A stretch of 64,000 nucleotides of DNA from Stichopus chloronotus (GCA_021234535.1 CM037843.1:10811979-10875978), one strand, 5' to 3'; positions 1 through 11,845 are shown, counted from the first letter of the stretch. Notes: a model not told the origin generated them from the sequence alone. Numbers and translations are program-made.

Positions 1-1842
1 ATAAGATATTTCACAGAAAAAAAAAATCATTTCACGCTTTGTCTAAACTAACGCTGTCAGTATCAGACAAAGACACTTAAAACATCGCATTCGAATTACC
101 AAACATCACGATTTTCTCTCGTTCCGAATTAATCGGCGCCTAAACTCATGCTCAATTTGATTTTCATGTTATCAATCCAAGAAAAACAGATGTCTTCGAC
201 AATAGCTCAGTATGCAGACAATATGTCGGTCTTAAGCGGGACCCAGACTAGCCGGCGAGCTGAGGGTACACGAAAAAAAGGGGGCGAATCAATATCCTAA
301 ATTGTGTGTAGAAGCCTAATTTTGAACTTCTGACTACAAACCCTAAAGGCTTGTTGGAGGGTTTGTAGCTACTGACACCATTGAACCACTTTTCAAAACC
401 ACCAGCAATGAAAACAAAAACAGAGGGGATTACACACATCAAAACAGGTAAATGAATTAGTTTCGAGTCATTTGAAAGCAATTTTACCTGACATCTCTTC
501 AATTTTTGATGGATAGTGGTGACACAGACAAACATGAGAGTCCCCTGAAGCCTCACTACAGGTCATATTAATGTTGACTTCGTAATAATACAAGTAGTAT
601 ACATTTGGTTAAAAGTCTTCAGGCTCGAGAAGGAGAAAAGAGAAAATGTTACTTAAATGTTTACGCAGTAAACAAGAGATTGAGTAAAAAAAGGGGGGTG
701 GAGTTAAGGACTTAATTCTAGTTTAAGTATGTGATAACCAAGCAAAAGTAGGATAAAAATTAAACTAGTTTCGAATGTTGCATGTATCATTAACGGATTT
801 CTTGAGTGTTTTTCTTTTTCAAGTTCAAGGAAACCAATCACCACAGGTGAAAGTTACTTGGATGATATCAACTCTTCATCTGTGTTAAAACAAGTTTTAC
901 TTATATTTGTCTTAAACCATGTTTGCTTTTTTTGTTTTGTTAGAGAAGTATAAATATGATGTAATTATAAAATATTCTTTTATTTGCAGATAAAAGTAAA
1001 TATTGTAAATATAATATGTGACATTTGTAAAGATTAAAATACTAGTTGTGTATGTTATTTATATGTCTTATTTTATGTGAGTTTCGGTGTGCGTTTGTGT
1101 CTGTGTTGTTACAAATGCGTATATGTTCAGAGACATGAATACATACTTAACTAGATGACATTATTAATGAACAACTAAAAGTATGTGAGAAAAAAATCTC
1201 TGCTAGAGAGGAATACATGTACCAACTTGGCTCTTTTGCAAAATACTGGGTAATTGAGCTTTTTAAGTATCTAGAATTCTAGATGTACGTACTTATAATA
1301 GCAAATTGTTACAATGTGTTATGACATATATTTTGCTTCAGTTCTTTACACTGGCTCGTAATAAAACAAAGAGCAGCAAAGTTAGACAAGACTGAAGTTT
1401 TAAGTTCACCAAGAATGTATATCTTTCTGGCGCAATGTGATGTAACAATGTTCTGTTAACACAATCTACCTAGGCTATTTCGCCTAGCCTATGGAAATAA
1501 ACAATCCCGCATCAAAGTCAAACACTATGAATAAACATGAGCTAATTATGTAAATTAATGACGTCAAGATATGAAGTCCCTTGAAATGTTTCATGTTATC
1601 CTTTGTTAACATAACGTTTATTTCAAGGAAAATTGAGAATTGTATATACCCCGAGGGTTTTGTTTTGGAAGCATGTATTTTCCTCACTTACAAATGTAAA
1701 ATCAACACATCAATTAAGCAATTAAGCGATAAATAGGTCTAACAAAACAAATACCGACACTTTGCAACACTCCACTTTCACGAAACTTTGAATAGTCGTA
1801 CATCAAAAACGGTAGCAGATAGAAATACGATATCAGAGGATT
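1..1842. other. AT-rich non-coding stretch
   Basis: No recognisable gene. The longest frame, 102 codons on the minus strand at 248-556, has no domain I recognise and no convincing splice context. A perfect TGACGTCA (CRE/ATF-type) palindrome lies at 1559-1566, but an 8-mer like this can occur by chance. Short poly-A runs are the only other feature. Confidence 0.6.
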
Positions 1843-2716
1843 TTAAAGTGATTGCGTGTGTACTGAAAAACCAAAAAGATAAGATTATGTTTGATCTTAA
1901 CTTTTTCTTTACTTTTAAATGCACACGCTAGGTTGTACATGAACGGACTATGTCTTTCAATGAACTTGCGGAAAATGACAGTAACTACTTCGAAAAGCAA
2001 CGGGATTGGCATAAAAACAGTAAAAAACAGAATATCATATTTGAAAATTAAAGTGATTGCGTGCGTAGGCAAAAAGTAAAAAACATTGGAATTTCATCTC
2101 CAAAAGTTTAGTAAGGCTTTTAATTACACCAGTCAGACAATCTGGGAAAATAAATAGGTTTCAGTTGGTTAATTTTGCCGTATGATTTCAAATTCTTCTA
2201 ACATAACTAAAAAAAATGTAGAATACGATAATGTAGTGGTTGACAGTTTTCATTCAAATCAACGGTGTACCTCTTTGAGCAAGCCAATGGGAAGTATACT
2301 AGTATTGAATATTCAGTTAACAACTCAGGATCACTGACGTCGCGGGCAAGGTTGTGTTCAGTTAGGATATTTGTAAATACATTGTTTCCTTTCATCAAAT
2401 TCTACAATTCCCGATACCTACTAAGGAGCGACGACTTGAGTAGTATGTTTTTGATACACTAGTGATACCTGTACTGTTGCATATTCATTATGTGGGCGGT
2501 TATAGTAAGAATCTTTAATTTTCAAAAATGATTTCTGTTTTTAATGTTTTTATGCCAATCCCGTTGGTTTTCGAAGTAGTTACCGTCATTGTCCTTCATT
2601 GAAAGACATAGTCCGTTCATGTACAACCTCGCGTGTACATTTAAAAATAAAGAAAAAGTTAAGATCAAACATAATCTTATCTTTTTGGTTTTTTAGTACA
2701 CACGCAATCACTTTAA
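1843..2716. mobile_element. Inverted-repeat (foldback/MITE-like) element with ~205-bp arms
   Basis: The left arm (1843-2053) and the right arm (2513-2716) are reverse complements over about 205 bp, roughly nine bases in ten matching by eye. They enclose a loop of about 460 bp. Both outer edges carry TTAAAGTGATTGCGTGTGTA, and a close variant is repeated in direct orientation at 2048, just inside the left arm. Shared inner landmarks include AACGGACTATGTCTTTCAATG and GGGATTGGCATAAAAAC. Open frames in the arms have no recognisable domain. Part of the loop (from 2048 to about 2275) recurs near 60.06-60.28 kb, so this is an interspersed family. Likely a non-autonomous DNA transposon or foldback element; superfamily not determined, and no clear target duplication was found. 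Confidence 0.8.
2048..2275 (+). repeat. Interspersed repeat, copy A (partner at 60059-60280)
   Basis: Starts with AAGTGATTGCGTGCGTAG and continues through AAAAAGTAAAAAACATT, CAGACAATCTGGGAAAATA, CTTCTAAC and TTTTCATTCAAATCAAC. The same landmarks occur in the same order and orientation at 60059-60280, at roughly 75-80% identity by eye. This copy lies in the loop of the larger inverted-repeat element, so it may be a nested insertion or simply the element's interior. Confidence 0.75.
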
Positions 2717-5700
2717 TCTCAGATTTACGGTCCCTTTATTGCCAAATGGTGAGCTCTAGATGGTCATTTTTACGCACAAATATTTAAATTCACGAAGGTT
2801 TGAGATATCCAAAGGACGGTCATTTATAGAAGGGACTACTTTCTTCCAGGAATTCATATCTTATTTGGGGGAGAAAGAAACAATATGGAGGGACATCCGG
2901 TACCGGTTTGATTGTTTTAATTTAATACAGTGGTAGGTTAAGCATCGATGCTTTTTGAGTTGACGTTTTTTATCCTACCGACTCTTTCCCGCTTGACACT
3001 GACTTTATGATATTTTTCCTTAAGTTTACTTGTTCGGTGTGTCGTAGCGGATGATCTGGTCTCAACTACCTCGCTGACCGCCATTTTTACACCCCTGCTC
3101 TACAGCTTACTAAATGCACGCTTATCATTCATGGCGAGCTACCCGTTAGAACCAACAGTCTTTTCATACTCTCTAGTGTAAGAATACTTACTATAGCTTA
3201 GCCTGCAGAAAAATATATTCACCCGATGTGAAAACAATAGCAATAACAATTCAATAACAATAAACACTAATATTGTGAAGTTAACTGGTTCATAGGCTAT
3301 GTATCAACGATACCCGCAACAAAAATATTAGGGCGGTTTTGATCCAAACCATGTAAGATATTTTCAAACAACCAGACATTTAAACCTCGCAACCACTCAG
3401 AAACATGTTTTGATAGGACTAACCACTTTAAAGTCTTAATCAGTGGTACTTTCCACCGAAATAGTATGACGATGTATTATGGATCCATACTTGCAACACT
3501 TAATTACTGATAATCTTTCTTCAGATGAACCATGACTCATCGCACCTTTCTCATTTTCACATGCTATAGGTCATAGGTATTAGTTCTGCAAAATATTTCG
3601 GTCACTATGTTCAATACCAGCACAGTTATTATTTTATCTGAGTTATGATTTTGCGATTTATGGAGAAGTTTAACCATATCTGACAAGATTAAATTTTCTT
3701 GAAGAGCACTTGCGCCCCTAATACTGATCACCTCATACAAACTGAGGCTTTACCGTGGACATCAAACAATTTCTTAAAGATAGGTAAAAACACAGATTCA
3801 AATATGAATTTTGAAAATTCCAGGTGTTCAGTTGAGCGAGTTGCTGGATGTCAGTGGATTATGATGGAAGATTATGTAGAAATATAAAGTTTTTTCTAAC
3901 AATTATAAATATCTACCTTGATACAACTAAGGTGTGACTATGGTTCTATAAAACTGCGATATCATGAGTCCTTTTTAGTACTTAACGTGATGAACTGATA
4001 TAATGCCATTCTGGGTATTTCTATAACTTTAAAAGTGTGACTATGTTTCTCGTACTGAGGTGGTAGTGTTCGATGTACTTATTGTAAAAATCACATAGCT
4101 TAGCCTAAGATACTTGACTAAATCTAAATATTACTGACAGATAAATTGTTTATTTCATTTTTACATTCCGTATAATTGGCCAATATTACCCTCTCCTATC
4201 TCCATAGCATACACATCCTTTTATTGATCAAAAGTTCAAATTTGTCAGTTTATCGTAAATACGATTGAAAACATACCTTATTTCACTTTCAGTTCGATAA
4301 ATGTATCATTGTAATAACAACATGCCGGATTTTTGCTCTTTGTGATGACCCGACCTACTTATAGGTGTCAGTAACCTTTCGGGGACACAAGTTTTCAGCG
4401 ACCGACTTTAAAGTAAGTCATTTGTGCATGTAGGAAAAAAGTTCGTGAAGAGCTTGGCGAGACTGACCAAATTATTCCTCGCTTCAGCAAATTAATATAA
4501 AAGACGTGTAAATTGCTCCTATGAAAGAAGAACATTTTTGCCTTCGGGGGTTGTTACGCTACCTAAAAGACACTTACATATACATCGATTCTTTTATCTA
4601 GTGACAAACATGTATGTGATTTGAGATTGTTGAAACCAACATTTTCGAAGCTACGCCCTCAGTTCGTGATGCCCATTGTACAAGAGGGTTATTGAAATTG
4701 TTATTTAATATCTAGAAAGAAAAGAAAGGACAAACTTTAAATTTGAAAAAAAAAGAGGCAAGAGACATTCATGAAGGAATTGTGAGAACCGACATACTCC
4801 TGGTAATTTCTTCAACATTTTTTATAACAAACCCAAAAGAAACTATAACACGGAGGCTGGATCTATACTGAATTTAACCAAGTTACCGTTAAAACTCCAA
4901 AAGTGGGTCTTTCGTAACGTCATTATAAATGTTATTTTATCAGGAGAGAAGAAAAGTAGTCAGCATGTGAACGTTGCTAATAAATCGAACTTTGAGTCGG
5001 ATTACTATTTTGAAAGATGAGTTCGGTTTATCTCCTTATGTCAGTAATTACTCTGACAAAATAATTGGAATAACCCTAAACAATTGCAAGCATAAGTTAC
5101 AGTGACATATATTTCGGGTTTGTAATTTATTTTTTTCCTTTATCTCTTTTGTTTTATAAACTGATATAATTAGTCATGACGAACATTGCTGTGTACACAA
5201 AAGTAAAAGAAGCTGATTAGCTGTCTTATCGTTGCAATGTTTATGTTAACTTTCACATCATTGCAACGTTACAAATTCGAGATCTGTGTTGTATCGAGGG
5301 CGTTTGACCACAATGTTACATAGGATAACCTTTAAGGAGCTGTATTGCGCTTACGTCTCAGAATGTGTAAAGGGTATAGCGCAGTTAAAAAACCACAAAA
5401 AATTAACCATTCTTTTATCGACGGAAATTTCAAATTTGAGGTAACATATATCAGAAGATATTTTTGTCTGCATAAAGTCAGCTGCTAACTTATGAAGGTA
5501 AAACATTTAAACGCAGACTGATAAAATATCTTATTCTTACAACCGTAGTATGCTGGTTCAACTAAGCAGCAAAGCAAAGAGCAGCAACTATCCAGTCTGT
5601 TACATTTTAAGACATACACATATTATTTAGGTCTAATGAAAGGTTAAAACTTATATTAGCTCATGTTGTAGATCGTCCCCCATCTCACTCTTTTCTTTAC

Positions 5701-6215
5701 CACTATACCGTACTCTCTTTATTTGGACATTGAATTATGCTGATCATTTATTAATCATACTTCAGGGTAAGTGCATTCTATGTAATTCATACTACATCCA
5801 TTGTTCTTCAGTTTACTTAAAAATTATTTGTGATGCAGTACCCACCTGCAAGGGTTTACGCGTTACTAAGGGCAAATCGAAAATGTCAGTGTTTAGCAAC
5901 CTGATTTGACTGCGAGATACGAAATTCGACGTAGCACGAATATGGACAACAAAAAAAGTATACTCTGGGGACAGCTCCCTATTCATACGTTTTTTTAGTC
6001 ATAAAGGCTTTTCTTGAACATTTATCAGAGTCATTTTCTCTGAACAAAAAATAATACCATGGATATAATAAGCATTACGAAAAAATGTGAGACTGAAAAT
6101 GACTCACGAGACACCCCTAAAAGCTCGTATGAACTTGTAGTATGAGCTCTCCTAAAACAAACGAAATGACTACAAACAGAGAGCAGAATGTAAGGTAATA
6201 AAGAAAAAGGACGAG
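2717..6215. other. Non-coding stretch, no gene seen
   Basis: About 3.5 kb of AT-rich sequence with stops in all frames; the longest frame is about 62 codons. The only local structure noted is a 10-bp inverted repeat, CGTTGCAATG at 5229 and CATTGCAACG near 5262, which could form a hairpin with a loop of about 23 nt. Confidence 0.6.
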
Positions 6216-7262
6216 TTATAAATTACAATCGTTTATGAATGAAGTACTTTTCAATAATCTCTTAAATGAAAGCAATGTATTGCAACTATGAATATGAGGT
6301 GGCAGAGAGTTCCTTACATTGGGGAATGCAAGATGAATGGTTTGCAAGAAAGGTTAACCTAAATAGAGGAATGGAAAGTGAGTTGCTGGTGCGTGTAAGA
6401 TGTGAGTTTCAAGTCTAAATGTAAAAAAAAAAAAAACCAAAAATGTTTGGAAGAATATTCTTAAGCCAAGAAAATTGAATATTCCAACCTGGCAATGACA
6501 AATATCGAAAACAAATGAAACGTTTAGTTCTGCAAAATATGCACGAGAGTTTTCAAATGGATGGCAATAAGAATCAGACGAAGGGCTCTCTTCTCCACGA
6601 CATATAGAGCATAAGTAATTGTAGTATACGAACCACACCAAAGAAGAACTTAGATTACAGTAAGATAAGAAGGGATCGATTAGGGTATTGTACAATGAAA
6701 AAGTGCCTTGCAAGGTAAATCTTCACGTAGACCGGGAATGACATCAACATTGTTAGATTTTTTATAGAAATAGGATTAATATTATCTTTCCAGGTGAGAC
6801 GCTTGTCAATATGAATACCAAGAACTTAATTGAGTTACTTAAGGGAAACTCACTCTCTCAGAAACTAACAGTATGCATAGCAGGACTGGTCAATCTATTA
6901 GGTTAATAAAACCATTCACGAACATTATAGAGTTCATTGTTAACAGTATGAATCAGAGTCCTAGCATCATCATGAAATAAAGCGGAGTTTGTCACTTCCA
7001 TTGAACAAGTCGTTTATGTAAATTATAAAAGGACGAGGTCCAAGAATTGAACCTTGTCAACGCCACAGGTAATAAAAAGAGCTGACATGAGTTGTTATTA
7101 TGAATAACGACAGAATGTTTTCTATCAGACAAATAATTTCTAAACCAATTGAGTGTATTTCCCCGAATTCCATTGTAATTAAGAATTAAGTCACAAGGTG
7201 CTTCTTTCATACGATATTCTATTCACAACGATCTTTAGTCATACGTTTCGATATCAATAATT
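6216..7262 (-). pseudogene. Decayed non-LTR retrotransposon reverse transcriptase (LINE ORF2 remnant)
   Basis: Reverse transcriptase for target-primed transposition, now broken. Reading the minus strand from 7262 downward and allowing frame changes, the RT landmarks appear in family order: GIRGNTLNWFRNYLSDRK (about 7110-7165); GSILGPRPFIIYINDLF (7003-7053); the catalytic box as F-H-D-D at 6966-6977, where F/Y-A-D-D is usual; LIHTVNNELYNVREWF; VLGIHIDKRLTWKDNI (about 6778-6826); LYNTLIDPFLSYCN; and the C-terminal SLPPHIHSCNTLLSFKRLL, with a stop at 6216-6218. At least three frameshifts and in-frame stops separate these blocks. The 5' side ends just before the palm motif near 7262, so the endonuclease and N-terminal half are missing, as in a 5'-truncated insertion. 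Motif spacing fits the Jockey/CR1/L2 group; the exact clade is unresolved. Confidence 0.85.
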
Positions 7263-7745
7263 AAGAAAAAAAGGAATTTATTTCTATGGTTCGTAATTCA
7301 TGATACGAAGAACAGGTTCGAACTTCATGATTGGAAAAAGGTACGAGAAGTAGCGTTTGTAATTTATAATGGAAAAGAGGGTTTGTTTTTCATAATCTCA
7401 AAATGGTTCAATATTTAAGAATAGGAAGAAAGGATCAATATCGGTAATAAGAAAAATATTTCGATACTCATAAAAGGGAAAAGATTAAATGCTCATAATG
7501 TTGCATTACTGCATTATTTATGAATAGCGTATACCTTTTTATTCATTATGACTCTTCTTTTTTCTTTGCTCCAATGAAATAGCGAACGTTTTTTAAATTA
7601 TGAATAGCGAACCTTATCACTAATGAAACTTTTTCACTAGGTTTTAGGAATAACAAACATTGTGAACAATGAACCACATTTTTGCGGGAAAGCACGTTTC
7701 GAATAATGAAATTTAAATGTAATTACCGCTATGAATAACGAACGT
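7263..7745. repeat. Degenerate foldback array with short inverted units
   Basis: The left half (about 7285-7500) is a run of variants of GGTTCGTAATTCATAATGG followed by A-rich sequence, for example near 7288, 7314 and 7360. The right half (about 7515-7745) carries the reverse-complement form ATGAATAGCGAAC with T-rich flanks, for example near 7521, 7582, 7601 and 7733. Units are about 25-38 bp and much diverged. Inverted arms made of short tandem units are the hallmark of foldback transposons such as the sea urchin TU elements; calling it one is inference. It abuts the broken 5' end of the RT remnant. Confidence 0.55.
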
Positions 7746-9472
7746 TATGAATGTCAGCTAGACGTGGACATTCAAAATATTCATTCATATTCATACTAGG
7801 GAGTTACAGAAAAGATGGTTACTGTTACTGTTTAATATAGGTTGATCTTCACATACTAAGTCCATCTTTATATAGTGTATTAGGAGTGCACACAGCATAG
7901 TTAGGCATAATCTTATGAGTCACGTGTTTGTTCATTTTAACGAATGATGACATATTGCTCTTAAACAAACTTTCAAAAAAAAAAAAAAAAAACCATCCAA
8001 GCAAAGCGAATCATCAACTCGATACTTCCTTCATGCGTCGTTAGCAATTCCGAAAACAAAGTTCGTCGAAGGCTTTAATTCATTGGGGTATGCGACTACA
8101 GAAAAAAAGGTCCAATAGGATTTACAGAAGAAAAAGAAAGGGAAAGTAAAAAAAAACAAGCTTCCCCTTTTGGTAGTCTATGATCGATACCAATTTGCTC
8201 ATTTCGGACCATCAAATATCGTAAAGCACATCAATGATGGGATGCCACTAGATGGAGGGTGTAACAATAGCTATCTGTCACTCAGACCAATTACCGAGGA
8301 TACCCCAAACATGGAGGAATCCATACCAATGAGAAAATGAATAGGAATAGTCTCTGTACTATGCGGTCCCATTGATCTCTATAGAAGAGGGAGAGGGTTT
8401 GAAGAAGATGAGCCCGGTGCGAATTGGGAAGCCAAAGCTGACAGGTAGTGTCATCACTTAAAGCGATATGATGTATATACAATCATACCTATGTAGTAGT
8501 TTTGTCATCAGTTAAATATCGAAGTTAAAATGAAAGAAATATTATTTCTCATCATTTTAATAAAATGTATTTGAACAGTCCTTAAAATCATATAAAAATA
8601 TTATTCATCTGTTGCATTGCCATTTGGACACAAAATCAGTTAACCTGTTGTCAGTTGAACTGACTTTCTTTTGCACTTGTAAAAGGTGTTTTCCTCTACA
8701 GCAAAAAAAGAAGGTATTTGAGAAACTTTCACTCTGACATGAAAAATTGATGGGATAGGTCCACCTCTGTTGACAAATATGTAATGTCAAATTTATGAAA
8801 ATTCTTTCGTACATTTCAGTTTTGTTATTGTGGAAGGGACTTTTCACAGCGATATTGTTATTCTCACAGCAGAATGAGCTACCAGAACGTTGTCCAATTG
8901 TCTGTGCAAGATCACACTCTGCCTGGTAATAAGTTGAAATATTGGACCTTCTACTAACTCGTTGAAAAGAACGATCCAAGTTTCAACGAATGAAATTATT
9001 CATACTGTTGCACGAATGGAAAATATTCATTGTTTTTTTTATAATACTTTTAATGTAAACTATCCCATTTTATGAATATAAACTGATTGCCAGTAAGCCT
9101 ATGTAGTCTATTGTCCTTATAACATACACAATGCACGATCGCCTATGTTTCGTTGAGTCGCGACATGTATGTGCAGCAAGACAAGGATCACTGACTCATT
9201 GGCGTGGGTTGGTTATGTCCTAAGCCACGACTGTGGGTTAGTACATACTACCCTATACGGGAGAGCATCACAATTGTGATGATAGTGCCAAATCAAGCAT
9301 GTCATGTGACCACCAATCCCTCAATCATTTTTGATGCAAGTAATTATGTTATATGTTACCGTATATAAGAATAAGGTCAATAAGTTTTATCAAATGTCCA
9401 AAACGTGCTACACACGTAGGTTTTGTTGAGGGGTCAATTCCGTACTGGTAAGATATCACTCTCAGGTATCAG
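7746..9472. other. Non-coding stretch with one unassigned frame
   Basis: No recognised gene. There is an A-run near 7976. A 124-codon frame on the minus strand at 8605-8979 is the longest non-repetitive frame in the window. It contains several cysteines but matches no family I recognise, and a neighbouring frame is also partly open, so chance is the likeliest explanation. Confidence 0.5.
9465..9472. repeat. Left target-site duplication of hAT-like element
   Basis: GGTATCAG immediately left of the inverted terminal repeat. It matches the right flank GGTATCAC at 7 of 8 positions. Confidence 0.75.
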
Positions 9473-10523
9473 CACTGGCGGAGCTAAGGTCGGGGGGGGG
9501 GGGGACGGTCCCTACCCGATCGACTCAAATGGATTACCAGCGGCTTTTCACAAATGAGATGAAGTACGGTAAATAGAAAAAGAAAAGAATGACAAAAAAT
9601 GAAAGACTGAGAAGGTAAAGAAAATGCAAGCTTCAGAACTTCAGCGTCTTTCACATTCAGAAGATGATGATGGTGTTGCCAGTGTTATGCCTTCAAATTC
9701 AAGCAAGTACAGTATTCATCTGATATGTATTAACATTTTCATAGTTTCACTTTTGCGCTCATGGAATTGAGAAATCGCAAACATGAGATCCATGTTTTAA
9801 GACTGTGCATAGCACCCAGGAAGTGCCGTTTTCAGCCATCTAGGGAGTTTAAAGGCTGTAACGCATCACCTAAGCTATATTTTTACTTCCCGGAAAGGAA
9901 AATTCTCAACTGGTTTTAAGTTACAGTACTCTTAGATTGACAGCAAATTCGAAAGATGCAGAGCAGCTCGTATTACACAACGTACACAGGGATCCATTGT
10001 TTTGATTACACGTGCGGAGGAATTTAAGACAGGCTGAGGGAGGGATTAGAGGCAGGTGGTTGGGAGAATTGAAACTGTCTGGGGGGTGATGATTTTTTGT
10101 CTTTCAAACGCCAAAATTTTCATGCACGCACCTCGCCAATCGGGAAGGTGGCGTTCCGCTAATGGGTTCCTAAATAGAAAGAGTTTTTACAACTGGTTAT
10201 TTGACGCCATTTTGTATCAAAATGTACGACCTCACTCATCCTTTGTGAGACATGATAACCAAACAAATTGCTGTCAACGTGTTTGTTTTCACTGGATAAG
10301 TTCAGATTATGTATCACCGTTTGACTAACTTGCATGCACGTACGTAGGCCTACAATGTTTGCGCAGGTGGCGACGAAATATCTAAAATCGCAACCCTCTT
10401 TTTATAGGAACCTTTAAAGTCCTGCCAGCACCCCCCCCCCCCCATCCAATATTTTTAAAGAGCATTGGCTAATTCTATGAGAGAGCGCCGGGAATCTGAC
10501 TGAAACTGCTAGTTCCGCCACTG
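9473..10523. mobile_element. hAT-like DNA transposon, non-autonomous, with 8-bp target duplication
   Basis: The left end begins CACTGGCGGAGCTA (9473) and the right end, read inward on the minus strand from 10523, begins CAGTGGCGGAACTA: 14-bp inverted repeats with two mismatches. The flanks are GGTATCAG (9465-9472) and GGTATCAC (10524-10531), an 8-bp duplication with one mismatch, diagnostic of the hAT superfamily. A G-run sits just inside the left end (about 9493) and a C-run near the right end (about 10430). The interior has no transposase domain I can recognise; a 90-codon frame at 10056-10328 is unassigned. A segment (about 9861-10103) recurs at 16741-16983. Likely an internally deleted element. 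Confidence 0.8.
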
Positions 10524-10531
10524 GGTATCAC
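10524..10531. repeat. Right target-site duplication of hAT-like element
   Basis: GGTATCAC immediately right of the inverted terminal repeat. Pairs with GGTATCAG at 9465-9472. Confidence 0.75.
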
Positions 10532-11054
10532 ACCTGTATCGTAACTCAAATATTTGTTCATTGCAGACTCACTTAGCGTAAAATTAAAAAAATGAAAAAC
10601 TGTAGATGTCATCACCTTTTCTGCTGATAAGTATATGATTGCTTACAGATCTTCACCTACCATTAATGCTAGTTAAATTATGGCAAACCAAAAACATTAA
10701 ATCAATAAAAAATTAAACAGTGTAGGTATGGAGGCATCCCACATTAGGGCAAAAATAGTGGATCCATTCGAACAAATGAGATAACTAAGGAAATAAATTG
10801 GGTCCTTTTTCGCTCCAATTGCAGCGCATTGGAAGAGTGATTTCGGTGGATCTTTTACCCTGAAATTTTCCGTGCTAATTATGATGGCGCTCCAATGAGA
10901 TAGTGTTTCCCAAGTCTCACCCCTCTAGTAAAAAACCCAAAGATATTGACCCCAGTAACCCTGCGCAAAAGAGTCCTTAGATGGGACGATTTATGATGCG
11001 CTCATCATGTGTTCAATATGATGATGACGCTTCTTCAATGCTCATTTTAAAAAA
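10532..11054. other. Non-coding spacer
   Basis: Between the hAT-like element and a MITE copy. No frame or motif worth annotating. Confidence 0.5.
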
Positions 11055-11335
11055 CAAAATATAGTTGTCAGAATGTAAGCTTATTCAAAATAAGGAAAAC
11101 GGTAACCATCTTTTCAATAAATGAATTTTTTAACAAGTAAACATTCAGTTGTTTGGTGCTCAAGAACAGTTTGCTCACCTAAACTGTCAAAAATTAAAAT
11201 GATCTTCAGTAATTCATCCTATGATACTATTTTGAGGAGCTGCAGGTCTTGCAGATGTTTATTGATGTACCTGAATTGTTTAACAACGATTAAAGCTATT
11301 TTCTTTGTATGCCATGTTGGTGCATAGCAAAACCC
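11055..11335 (+). repeat. Degraded MITE copy, same family as 37881-38212
   Basis: Shares an ordered series of landmarks with the better copy at 37881-38212: TTATTCAAAATAAG, ATCTTTTCAATAAAT, TTGTTCACCYAAACT-like, CAAAAATTAAAATGAT, TTCATCYTATG, ATTTTGAGGAG and CTATTTTCTTTG, ending in ATGYTGGTGCATA. Same orientation, roughly 70-75% identity by eye. The TTAA-flanked ends clear in the other copy are eroded here. Confidence 0.7.
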
Positions 11336-11639
11336 CCGTTTTTCTCTTACGGATTACAGAGACGTTTAATCACATGCGACAAGAACACAAATAGAACACT
11401 CACCTATAAACAAAATATCGTTTCTTGATAAACATACGTCATAAGCTTGTCATGATACACCCTATCAACATTAACGAGCAAATACGTGAAAAATGGGAAA
11501 GTAAAAAAAAAAAACACTGTCGTAAATAGTTTAGAAATTGAGGATCAGGAAGTGTGAAGACTCGTTGACGATCCTATACCATGTTGATTGTGGATGAACA
11601 ACGGAGAAGTTCCCTTCTCTTTTCGATCAGTGTTTTACA

Positions 11640-11845
11640 TCATTATCGGTTGTAACAAGGGGTGAATCAACAATCACATACAAACTCAAACCTGATCTCG
11701 GGACCGACATTTTAACGTCTCAATTCGACGGAGGAGAGTGTATCCTCCAGTCTTTATCCATTTTCCCTGACTGGAAGGGGTGCAGGACCATCCCAGTCGG
11801 CAGCAGCCCATTGACTGTAACCACTAAGCCAACTCTCCACCCTTT
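11640..11845 (-). repeat. tRNA-derived SINE remnant
   Basis: On the minus strand an A-box-like TGGCTTAGTGG (11821-11831; consensus TRGYNNANNNG) is followed about 40 nt later by a degenerate B-box-like GGTCCTGCACCCC. Downstream is AATTGAGACGTTAAAATG then GGTCCCGAGATC. That block resembles the GACGTTAAACCGAGGTCC-type body I associate with tRNA-derived SINEs of marine invertebrates, a match from memory. The second element at 61470-61630 shares AATTGAGACG and TCCCGAGA, which supports a common family. Not a functional tRNA: no acceptor-stem pairing is evident. Confidence 0.55.

Noticed and set aside
248..556. 102-codon minus-strand frame with a possible donor after CAG
   Set aside because: No domain, poor acceptor and no supporting neighbouring exon.
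1559..1566. CRE/ATF site TGACGTCA (also at 54322)
   Set aside because: Perfect 8-mers occur by chance in 64 kb; no promoter context at either.
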